Origin: Paracyclopina nana
Lineage: Eukaryota; Arthropoda; Copepoda; Cyclopoida; Cyclopettidae
Direction of reading: 5' to 3'
DNA: 64,000 bases
Assembly: GCA_019096065.1 (NCBI GenBank)
Contig: JAGUCH010000004.1
Coordinates: forward strand, 8,122,001 to 8,186,000
In this document: positions 24,001-36,000 of the stretch, piece after piece
Layout of the letters: the number at the start of each line of letters is the position of its first letter
Numbering within the stretch: position 1 is the stretch's first letter
Position numbers and translations under genes: made by a program
Notes under the pieces: model-generated
Database searches by the model: none
Told to the model about the DNA's origin: nothing
The model's input: the letters and a program-made list of their open reading frames with translations, nothing else

Positions 24001-27000
24001 AGGGCTTTTCTCCCAATAGAAAGAGTGCTTTTGTCCCAATAAAAAGTGTGCTTTTGTCCCAATAAAAAGTGTGCTTTTGTCCCAATAAAAAGTGTGCTTT
24101 TGTCCCAATAAAAAGTGTGCTTTTGTACCAATAAGAAAAGCTATAGATATTAAGGAGGAGCCATAAATAGCCAATCATTTAATTACCTCAACAAATCCCC
24201 ACAATATGGGGTAAAACGATTTACTTTGCCTCACACTAGAAGTCAAGCTGCCTCAAATTATCAGCCACAACTGACATTTTGACTCAAAGTTGACCCTATC
24301 AAGAATTCCGAGTTTCCTTAGCAGTTTATAAGTAGAATTACGCGATGCGCAAGTTTTCGCTCTTGCAAACCAATCATGAGTCAAAAGTTTGACTTTGCCT
24401 CACATTTTGGGTCCAATTGCCTCAAATTATCAGTCACTAATGACATTTTGACTCAAAATTGGCCTTATCAGGAATTTCGCGTTTTCTTAGCAATACATTA
24501 GTAGAATTACGCGATGCGCAAGTTTTCGGTCTTGCAAACCAATCATGAGTCAAAAGTTTGACTTTGCCTCACATTTAGAATCATATTGCCTCAAATTATC
24601 AGTCACCACTGACATTTTGACTCAAAATTGAACTTTTCAGGGATTTCGCATTTTCTTAACAGTACAATAATAAAATTAAGCGAATCGCCAATTTTTCGCT
24701 CTTGCAAACCAATCATGAGTCAAAAGTTTGACTTTGCCTCACATTTTGGGTCCAATTGCCTCAAATTATCAGTCACCACTGACATTTTGACTCAAAATTG
24801 ACCTTATCAGGAATTTCGCGTTTTCTTAGCAGTACATTAGCAGAATTACGCGATGCGCAAGATTTGGCTCTAACAAAATCAGAATGTGTCAAAAGTATGA
24901 CTTTGCCTCACATTTTGAGTCGAATTGCCTCAAAATATCAGCCACTACTGACATTTTGACTCAAAATTGACCTTATCAGGGATTTCGCGTTTTCTTAGCA
25001 GTACATTAGTAGAATTCCGCGATGCGCAAGTTTTCGCTCTTGCAAACCAATGATGAGTCAAAAGTTTGACTTTGCCTCACATTTAGAATCCTATTGCCTC
25101 AAATTATTAGTCACCACTGATATTTTGACTCAAAATTGACCTTATCAGGGATTTCGCGTTTTCTTAGCAGTACATTAGTAGAATTACGCGATGCGCAAGA
25201 TTTGGTTCTAACAAAGACAGAATGTGGCAAACGTATGACATTGCCTCACATTTTGAGTCGAATTGCCTCAAATTATCAGCCACTACTGACATTTTGACTC
25301 AAAATTGACCTTATCAGGGATTTCGCGTTTTCTTAGCAGTACATTAGTAGAATTCCGCGATGCGCAAGTTTTCGCTCTTGCAAACCAATGATGAGTCAAA
25401 AGTTTGACTTTGCCTCACATTTAGAATCCTATTGCCTCAAATTATTAGTCACCACTGATATTTTGACTCAAAATTGACCTTATCAGGGATTTCGCGTTTT
25501 CTTAGCAGTACATTAGCAGAATTACGCGATGCGCAAGATTTGGCTCTAACAAAATCAGAATGTGTCAAAAGTATGACTTTTCCTTACATTTTGAGTCCAA
25601 TTGCCTCAAATTATCAGCCACTACTGACATTTTGACTCAAAATTGACCTTATCAGGGATTTCGCGTTTTATTAGCAGAATTACGCGATGCGCAAGATTTG
25701 GCTCTAACAAAATCAGAATGTGTCAAAAGTATGACTTTGCCTCACATTTTGAGTCCAATTGCCTCAAATTATCAGTCACCACTGACATTTTGACTCAAAA
25801 TTGACCTTATCAGGAATTTCGCGTTTTCTTAGCAGCACATTAGTAGAATTAAGCGATGCGAAAGATTTGCCTCTAGCATAAATCAGAATGTGTCAAAAGT
25901 GTGACTTTGCCTCACATTTTGGGTCCAATTGCCTCAAATTATCAGCAACTACTGACATTTTGACTCAAAATTGACCTTATCAGGAATTTCGCGTTTTCTT
26001 AGCAGCACATTAATGGAATTCCGCGATGCGCAAGTTTTGGCTCTTGCAAACCAATCATGAGTCAAAAGTTAGAATCCTATTGCCTCAAACTATCAGCCAC
26101 AACCAACAGTTTGACTCAAGACCTTTCGTGTTTTCTTATGAGTTACGTGATGCGCAAGCTTTTGCTCTAGTTTTTTGAATTTTGAGTTGGTTGCTTGGCC
26201 AAGTAGAAAAATTGCACACTCTTTGTTGGGACATTCCTTCAAAGAGCCTTTTTGCCTCAAGTAGACTTGACATATTGTTAAAAGGTGGTCCAAAATGGTC
26301 CCTGAGTCATAAAATGAGTCATAGATGGTCAAAGTCTTCAATTTGAGTCATTTAGGCAAACTTGACTCATGTACCAGAATCATTTCTGAAGTTTGAGTTT
26401 CTAGCTTGGCCAAGTAGAAAAATGCACACTCTTTGTTGGGACATTACTTCAAAGAGCCTTTTTGCCTCGAGTGGACTTGACATAATGTTAAAAGATGGTC
26501 CAAAATGGTCCCTGAGTCATAAAATGAGTCATAGATGGTCAAAGTCTTCAATTTGAGTCATTTAGGTAAACTTGACTCAAGTACCAGAAACATCTCTGAA
26601 GTTTGAGTTGCTAGCTTGGACAAGTAGGAAAATGTACACTCTTTGTTGGGACATTCCTTCAAAGAGCCTTTTTGCCTCAAGTGTACTTGACATTATGTTA
26701 AAAGATGGTCCAAAATGGTCCCAGAGTCATAAAATGAGTCATAGATGGTCAAAGTCTTCAATTTGAGTCATTTAGGTAAACTTGACTCAAGTACCAGAAT
26801 CATTTCTGAAGTTTGAGTTGCTAGCTTGGACAAGTAGGAAAATGCACACTCTTTGTTGGGACATTACTTCAAAGAGCCTTTTTGCCTCGAGTAGACTTAA
26901 CATAATGTTAAAAGATGGTCCAAAATGGTCCCTGAGTCATAAAATGAGTCATAGATGGTCAAAGTCTTCAATTTGAGTCATTTAGGCAAACTTGAGTCAT

Positions 27001-30000
27001 GTACCAGAATCATTTCTGAAGTTTGAGTAGCTAGCTTGGCCAAGTAGAAAAATGCACACTCTTTGTTGGGACATTCCTTCAAAGAGCCTTTTTGCCTCAA
27101 GTGTACTTGACATTATGTTAAAAGATGGTCCAAAATGGTCCCTGAGTCATAAAATGAGTCATAGATGGCCAAAGTCTTCAATTTGAGCTATTTAGGCAAA
27201 CTTGAGTCATGTACCAGAATCATTTCTGAAATTTGAGTTTCTAGCTTGGCCAAGTAGAAAAATGCACACTCTTTGTTGGGACATTCCTTCAAAGAGCCTT
27301 TTTGCCTCAAGTAGACTTAACATAATGTTAAAAGATGGTCCAAAATGGTCCCTGAGTCATAAAATGAGTCATAGATGGTCAAAGTCTTCAATTTGAGTCA
27401 TTTAGGCAAACTTGACTCATGTACCAGAATCATTTCTGAAGTTTGAGTTGCTAGCTTGGCCAAGTAGAAAAATGCACACTCTTTGTTGGGACATTCCTTC
27501 AAAGAGCCTTTTTGCCTCAAGTATACTTAACATAATGTTAAAAGATGGTCCAAAATGGTCCCTGAGTCATAAAATGAGTCATAGATGGTCAAAGTCTTCA
27601 ATTTGAGTCATTTAGGCAAACTTGAGTCATGTACCAGAATCATTTCTGAAGTTTGAGTAGCTAGCTTGGCCAAGTAGAAAAATGCACACTCTTTGTTGGG
27701 ACATTCCTTCAAAGAGCCTTTTTGCCTCAAGTGTACTTGACATTATGTTAAAAGATGGTCCAAAATGGTCCCTGAGTCATAAAATGAGTCATAGATGGCC
27801 AAAGTCTTCAATTTGAGCTATTTAGGCAAACTTGAGTCATGTACCAGAATCATTTCTGAAATTTGAGTTTCTAGCTTGGCCAAGTAGAAAAATGCACACT
27901 CTTTGTTGGGACATTCCTTCAAAGAGCCTTTTTGCCTCAAGTAGACTTAACATAATGTTAAAAGATGGTCCAAAATGGTCCCTGAGTCATAAAATGAGTC
28001 ATAGATGGTCAAAGTCTTCAATTTGAGTCATTTAGGCAAACTTGACTCATGTACCAGAATCATTTCTGAAGTTTGAGTTGCTAGCTTGGCCAAGTAGAAA
28101 AATGCACACTCTTTGTTGGGACATTCCTTCAAAGAGCCTTTTTGCCTCAAGTATACTTAACATAATGTTAAAAGATGGTCCAAAATGGTCCCTGAGTCAT
28201 AAAATGAGTCATAGATGGTCAAAGTCTTCAATTTGAGTCATTTAGGCAAACTTGACTCATGTACCAGAATCATTTCTGAAGTTTGAGTTTCTAGCATGGC
28301 CAAGTAGAAAAATGCACACTCTTTGTTGGGACATTCCTTCAAAGAGCCTTTTTGCCTCAAGTGTACTTGACATTATGTTAAAAGATGGTCCAAAATGGTC
28401 CCAGAGTCATAAAATGAGTCATAGATGGTCAAAGTCTTCAATTTGAGTCATTTAGGCAAACTTGACTCAAGTACCAGAAACATTTCTGAAGTTTGAGTTG
28501 CTAGCTTGGACAAGTAGGAAAATGCACACTCTTTGTTGGGACATTCCTTCAAAGAGCCTTTTTGCCTCAAGTATACTTAACATAATGTTAAAAGATGGTC
28601 CAAAATGGTCCCTGAGTCATAAAATGAGTCATAGATGGTCAAAGTCTTCAATTTGAGTCATTTAGGCAAACTTGACTCAAGTACCAGAAACATTTCTGAA
28701 GTTTGAGTTGCTAGCTTGGACAAGTAGGAAAATGCACACTCTTTGTTGGGACATTCCTTCAAAGAGCCTTTTTGCCTCAAGTATACTTAACATAATGTTA
28801 AAAGATGGTCCAAAATGGTCCCTGAGTCATAAAATGAGTCATAGATGGTCAAAGTCTTCAATTTGAGTCATTTAGGCAAACTTGACTCAAGTACCAGAAA
28901 CATTTCTGAAGTTTGAGTTGCTAGCTTGGACAAGTAGGAAAATGCACACTCTTTGTTGGGACATTCCTTCAAAGAGCCTTTTTGCCTCAAGTATACTTAA
29001 CATAATGTTAAAAGATGGTCCAAAATGGTCCCTGAGTCATAAAATGAGTCATAGATGGTCAAAGTCTTCAATTTGAGTCATTTAGGCAAACTTGACTCAA
29101 GTACCAGAAACATTTCTGAAGTTTGAGTTGCTAGCTTGGACAAGTAGGAAAATGCACACTCTTTGTTGGGACATTCCTTCAAAGAGCCTTTTTGCCTCAA
29201 GTATACTTAACATAATGTTAAAAGATGGTCCAAAATGGTCCCTGAGTCATAAAATGAGTCATAGATGGTCAAAGTCTTCAATTTGAGTCATTTAGGCAAA
29301 CTTGACTCAAGTACCAGAAACATTTCTGAAGTTTGAGTTGCTAGCTTGGACAAGTAGGAAAATGCACACTCTTTGTTGGGACATTCCTTCAAAGAGCCTT
29401 TTTGCCTCAAGTATACTTAACATAATGTTAAAAGATGGTCCAAAATGGTCCCTGAGTCATAAAATGAGTCATAGATGGTCAAAGTCTTCAATTTGAGTCA
29501 TTTAGGCAAACTTGACTCAAGTACCAGAATCATTTCTGAAGTTTGAGTTGCTAGCTTGGACAAGTAGGAAAATGCACACTCTTTGTTGGGACATTACTTC
29601 AAAGAGCCTTTTTGCCTCGAGTAGACTTAACATAATGTTAAAAGATGGTCCAAAATGGTCCCTGAGTCATAAAATGAGTCATAGATGGTCAAAGTCTTCA
29701 ATTTGAGTCATTTAGGCAAACTTGAGTCATGTACCAGAATCATTTCTGAAGTTTGAGTAGCTAGCTTGGCCAAGTAGAAAAATGCACACTCTTTGTTGGG
29801 ACATTCCTTCAAAGAGCCTTTTTGCCTCAAGTAGACTTAACATAATGTTAAAAGATGGTCCAAAATGGTCCCTGAGTCATAAAATGAGTCATAGATGGTC
29901 AAAGTCTTCAATTTGAGTCATTTAGGCAAACTTGACTCATGTACCAGAATCATTTCTGAAGTTTGAGTTGCTAGCTTGGCCAAGTAGAAAAATGCACACT

Positions 30001-33000
30001 CTTTGTTGGGACATTCCTTCAAAGAGCCTTTTTGCCTCAAGTATACTTAACATAATGTTAAAAGATGGTCCAAAATGGTCCCTGAGTCATAAAATGAGTC
30101 ATAGATGGTCAAAGTCTTCAATTTGAGTCATTTAGGCAAACTTGACTCATGTACCAGAATCATTTCTGAAGTTTGAGTTTCTAGCATGGCCAAGTAGAAA
30201 AATGCACACTCTTTGTTGGGACATTCCTTCAAAGAGCCTTTTTGCCTCAAGTGTACTTGACATTATGTTAAAAGATGGTCCAAAATGGTCCCAGAGTCAT
30301 AAAATGAGTCATAGATGGTCAAAGTCTTCAATTTGAGTCATTTAGGCAAACTTGACTCAAGTACCAGAAACATTTCTGAAGTTTGAGTTGCTAGCTTGGA
30401 CAAGTAGGAAAATGCACACTCTTTGTTGGGACATTCCTTCAAAGAGCCTTTTTGCCTCAAGTATACTTAACATAATGTTAAAAGATGGTCCAAAATGGTC
30501 CCTGAGTCATAAAATGAGTCATAGATGGTCAAAGTCTTCAATTTGAGTCATTTAGGCAAACTTGACTCAAGTACCAGAAACATTTCTGAAGTTTGAGTTG
30601 CTAGCTTGGACAAGTAGGAAAATGCACACTCTTTGTTGGGACATTCCTTCAAAGAGCCTTTTTGCCTCAAGTATACTTAACATAATGTTAAAAGATGGTC
30701 CAAAATGGTCCCTGAGTCATAAAATGAGTCATAGATGGTCAAAGTCTTCAATTTGAGTCATTTAGGCAAACTTGACTCAAGTACCAGAAACATTTCTGAA
30801 GTTTGAGTTGCTAGCTTGGACAAGTAGGAAAATGCACACTCTTTGTTGGGACATTCCTTCAAAGAGCCTTTTTGCCTCAAGTATACTTAACATAATGTTA
30901 AAAGATGGTCCAAAATGGTCCCTGAGTCATAAAATGAGTCATAGATGGTCAAAGTCTTCAATTTGAGTCATTTAGGCAAACTTGACTCAAGTACCAGAAA
31001 CATTTCTGAAGTTTGAGTTGCTAGCTTGGACAAGTAGGAAAATGCACACTCTTTGTTGGGACATTCCTTCAAAGAGCCTTTTTGCCTCAAGTATACTTAA
31101 CATAATGTTAAAAGATGGTCCAAAATGGTCCCTGAGTCATAAAATGAGTCATAGATGGTCAAAGTCTTCAATTTGAGTCATTTAGGCAAACTTGACTCAA
31201 GTACCAGAAACATTTCTGAAGTTTGAGTTGCTAGCTTGGACAAGTAGGAAAATGCACACTCTTTGTTGGGACATTCCTTCAAAGAGCCTTTTTGCCTCAA
31301 GTATACTTAACATAATGTTAAAAGATGGTCCAAAATGGTCCCTGAGTCATAAAATGAGTCATAGATGGTCAAAGTCTTCAATTTGAGTCATTTAGGCAAA
31401 CTTGACTCAAGTACCAGAATCATTTCTGAAGTTTGAGTTGCTAGCTTGGACAAGTAGGAAAATGCACACTCTTTGTTGGGACATTACTTCAAAGAGCCTT
31501 TTTGCCTCGAGTAGACTTAACATAATGTTAAAAGATGGTCCAAAATGGTCCCTGAGTCATAAAATGAGTCATAGATGGTCAAAGTCTTCAATTTGAGTCA
31601 TTTAGGCAAACTTGAGTCATGTACCAGAATCATTTCTGAAGTTTGAGTAGCTAGCTTGGCCAAGTAGAAAAATGCACACTCTTTGTTGGGACATTCCTTC
31701 AAAGAGCCTTTTTGCCTCAAGTGTACTTGACATTATGTTAAAAGATGGTCCAAAATGGTCCCTGAGTCATAAAATGAGTCATAGATGGCCAAAGTCTTCA
31801 ATTTGAGCTATTTAGGCAAACTTGAGTCATGTACCAGAATCATTTCTGAAATTTGAGTTTCTAGCTTGGCCAAGTAGAAAAATGCACACTCTTTGTTGGG
31901 ACATTCCTTCAAAGAGCCTTTTTGCCTCAAGTAGACTTAACATAATGTTAAAAGATGGTCCAAAATGGTCCCTGAGTCATAAAATGAGTCATAGATGGTC
32001 AAAGTCTTCAATTTGAGTCATTTAGGCAAACTTGACTCATGTACCAGAATCATTTCTGAAGTTTGAGTTGCTAGCTTGGCCAAGTAGAAAAATGCACACT
32101 CTTTGTTGGGACATTCCTTCAAAGAGCCTTTTTGCCTCAAGTATACTTAACATAATGTTAAAAGATGGTCCAAAATGGTCCCTGAGTCATAAAATGAGTC
32201 ATAGATGGTCAAAGTCTTCAATTTGAGTCATTTAGGCAAACTTGACTCATGTACCAGAATCATTTCTGAAGTTTGAGTTTCTAGCTTGGCCAAGTAGAAA
32301 AATGCACACTCTTTGTTGGGACATTCCTTCAAAGAGCCTTTTTGCCTCAAGTGTACTTGACATTATGTTAAAAGATGGTCCAAAATGGTCCCAGAGTCAT
32401 AAAATGAGTCATAGATGGTCAAAGTCTTCAATTTGAGTCATTTAGGCAAACTTGACTCAAGTACCAGAAACATTTCTGAAGTTTGAGTTGCTAGCTTGGA
32501 CAAGTAGGAAAATGCACACTCTTTGTTGGGACATTCCTTCAAAGAGCCTTTTTGCCTCAAGTATACTTAACATAATGTTAAAAGATGGTCCAAAATGGTC
32601 CCTGAGTCATAAAATGAGTCATAGATGGTCAAAGTCTTCAATTTGAGTCATTTAGGCAAACTTGACTCAAGTACCAGAAACATTTCTGAAGTTTGAGTTG
32701 CTAGCTTGGACAAGTAGGAAAATGCACACTCTTTGTTGGGACATTCCTTCAAAGAGCCTTCTACCTCAAGTATACTTAACATAATGTTAAAAGATGGTCC
32801 AAAATGGTCCCTGAGTCATAAAATGAGTCATAGATGGTCAAAGTCTTCAATTTGAGTCATTTAGGCAAACTTGACTCAAGTACCAGAAACATTTCTGAAG
32901 TTTGAGTTGCTAGCTTGGACAAGTAGGAAAATGCACACTCTTTGTTGGGACATTCCTTCAAAGAGCCTTTTTGCCTCAAGTATACTTAACATAATGTTAA

Positions 33001-36000
33001 AAGATGGTCCAAAATGGTCCCTGAGTCATAAAATGAGTCATAGATGGTCAAAGTCTTCAATTTGAGTCATTTAGGCAAACTTGACTCAAGTACCAGAAAC
33101 ATTTCTGAAGTTTGAGTTGCTAGCTTGGACAAGTAGGAAAATGCACACTCTTTGTTGGGACATTCCTTCAAAGAGCCTTTTTGCCTCAAGTATACTTAAC
33201 ATAATGTTAAAAGATGGTCCAAAATGGTCCCTGAGTCATAAAATGAGTCATAGATGGTCAAAGTCTTCAATTTGAGTCATTTAGGCAAACTTGACTCAAG
33301 TACCAGAAACATTTCTGAAGTTTGAGTTGCTAGCTTGGACAAGTAGGAAAATGCACACTCTTTGTTGGGACATTCCTTCAAAGAGCCTTTTTGCCTCGAG
33401 TAGACTTAACATAATGTTAAAAGATGGTCCAAAATGGTCCCTGAGTCATAAAATGAGTCATAGATGGTCAAAGTCTTCAATTTGAGTCATTTAGGCAAAC
33501 TTGACTCAAGTACCAGAAACATTTCTGAAGTTTGAGTTGCTAGCTTGGACAAGTAGGAAAATGCACACTCTTTGTTGGGACATTCCTTCAAAGAGCCTTT
33601 TTGCCTCAAGTATACTTAACATAATGTTAAAAGATGGTCCAAAATGGTCCCTGAGTCATAAAATGAGTCATAGATGGTCAAAGTCTTCAATTTGAGTCAT
33701 TTAGGTAAACTTGACTCAAGTACCAGAGACATTTCTGAAGTTTGAGTAGCTAGCTTGGACAAGTAGAAAAATGCACACTCTTTGTTGGGACATTCCTTCA
33801 AAGAGCCTTTTTGCCTCAAGTATACTTAACATAATGAGATGGTCCAAAATGGTCCCTGAGTCATAAAATGAGTCATAGATGGTCAAAGTCTTTAATTTGA
33901 GTCATTTAGGCAAACTTGAGTCATGTACCAGAATCATTTCTGAAGTTTGAGTTTCTAGCTTGGCCAAGTAGAAAAATGCACACTCTTTGTTGGGACATTC
34001 CTTCAAAGAGCCTTTTTGCCTCGAGTGGACTTGACATAATGTTAAAAGATGGTCCAAAATGGTCCCTGAGTCATAAAATGAGTCATAGATGGTCAAAGTC
34101 TTCAATTTGAGTCATTTAGGCAAACTTGACTCAAGTACCAGAAACATTTCTAGCTTGGACAAGTAGGAAAATGCACACTCTTTGTTGGGACATTACTTCA
34201 AAGAGACTTTTTGCCTCAAGTGGACTTGACATTATGTTCAAAGATAATCCAAAATGGTCCCTTAGTCAAAAAATGAGTCACTAAAAGTTACTGAGCATAA
34301 TTTGTGTCAGTTCTGCTATGTCAGCTGTATGGCTTGAGTAACTTGTTCAAGGCAAATAATGCACACTCCTTGTTGGGACATTTTAAAAATTCCAGTTATT
34401 CTAAAGCTTCAAGACTTTTTAATTAATAAACCTATGTTTTAGTGAGCTTATTTGTCCCTTTTTATCCTTAATACTTAATTTGACTTAATTTCATGAGTCT
34501 ACATTAAGTCCTAATAATTCATGTTTATTTCAAAAATGCACATGCTTTATTGGGACAAATGCACACGTTTTAGTGGGAAAGGTTGCGTGATAATCAAAAA
34601 TTAAAAATAGAGCATGTGCATTTTTTGCAATTTTCATGACACTATTGGGACATTTTAGTTTTAGGTTTAAATTAATCAGGGGGGTCCAAATAGCCAGAAA
34701 AACACGTTTTTAGAAAATGTCCCAATAGCCCGTCCCAATAGCCCAAGATCGCATTTTTTATGTAGCGCTATTAGGACGCCATGTCCCAGTAACCGTCATA
34801 TGAGGAACACTCTAGATCAGATTTGATTTTGCACACGATGCGCGTGATCATGCGCGCGCGCGCGCGCTCCCGCCCATGCACTCGCGCATTTAACGCAAAA
34901 AAGGCACCAAATCCGAATATCTTGGAGAATCTCAGTCTGCTTGTGAAAACTTTGACCACAACTTGTGCTATTTATGCTACTTCTATTTATGAACGCAATT
35001 ACAAGAGTGAAATCCGAAAAAAGGAGGCCTAGTGAGCATTGTTAGAGAAAAAGTGAGAATTCCTGATTGATTTATGGCATGGTAAACCAAATCCACTAAA
35101 AATAATAATGATTAATTCTTTAAATAACATAGGACTAGAACTTTTGTTGGGTATTTTCACTTGAACCAACTTTTGAATTGTATTTAACGGTTTTGACAAA
35201 AACTGATGTTCAAGCAAAAAATGATGGGCTTTTTTCTGGCCCAAAATCACCGACTGACGATTTTTCCCTAGCCTAAAATTTCAAAGATCTGAAAATCGTT
35301 AATTTTTAACGGTTTTTAAAAAAACCTCATGCACAAAATAATGAACTTTTTCTCTAATGCATGATGGTTGGAACTAAACGCAAAAACTCAATCAACTTTT
35401 GACTTTTTTTATAAATACCCAATAAAAGGTAAAAGAACCGAAATCTCGTTATTTATTAACGGTTTCAAAAATTCTCAAATAAATGCTGTTTTCGCATATT
35501 GTGTTCTTAACGAATAATTTAACAGCTTCAGATTTTTCCCAAGCCAAAACTTTTTTAAAAGAGCTCAAACTCGTTAAGCACTAACGGTTTTGAAAAATCT
35601 CCCATTCAAGCTCAAATTAATGGTTTTTGCCCTCTCATGTTTGGCCCTTCAGAACAATTCCATCAAAAATCTTCTCAATTTGGCAAAGAAACTTACATAG
35701 AGTTGAAAACCCGTTAATTGTTAACGGTTTTCATCAAAGCAGCAATTATTGATTTTTTCGCTTCCTTTCCGTAGATGCCAAATCCATTGAAAGTATTGAG
35801 TACCTATTTCGTTAATTTAAACAAGACCGGGAAACTCGTTAACGTTAACGGTTTTCAGCTTAGTAAAATAAGTGAACATCTGCTCGCAGTTTTATGAAAT
35901 GTCATGTTGCATTTCTTCCGCGAAGAATAAAAATGTGGGTGAAAATTGTCGTGGCGTGACAGCGAAATGATTTGCGTAAACCCACGCGCACAAAGATAAC

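Noticed and set aside
26362..34110. About 33 tandem 64-codon open frames
   Set aside because: They follow from one stop-free stretch in a homogenised satellite; several monomers carry stops or frameshifts, and there is no signal, promoter or family match.
26160..34315. CRISPR array
   Set aside because: The 210-bp units are contiguous with no unique spacers, and the setting is an intron of a eukaryotic gene.
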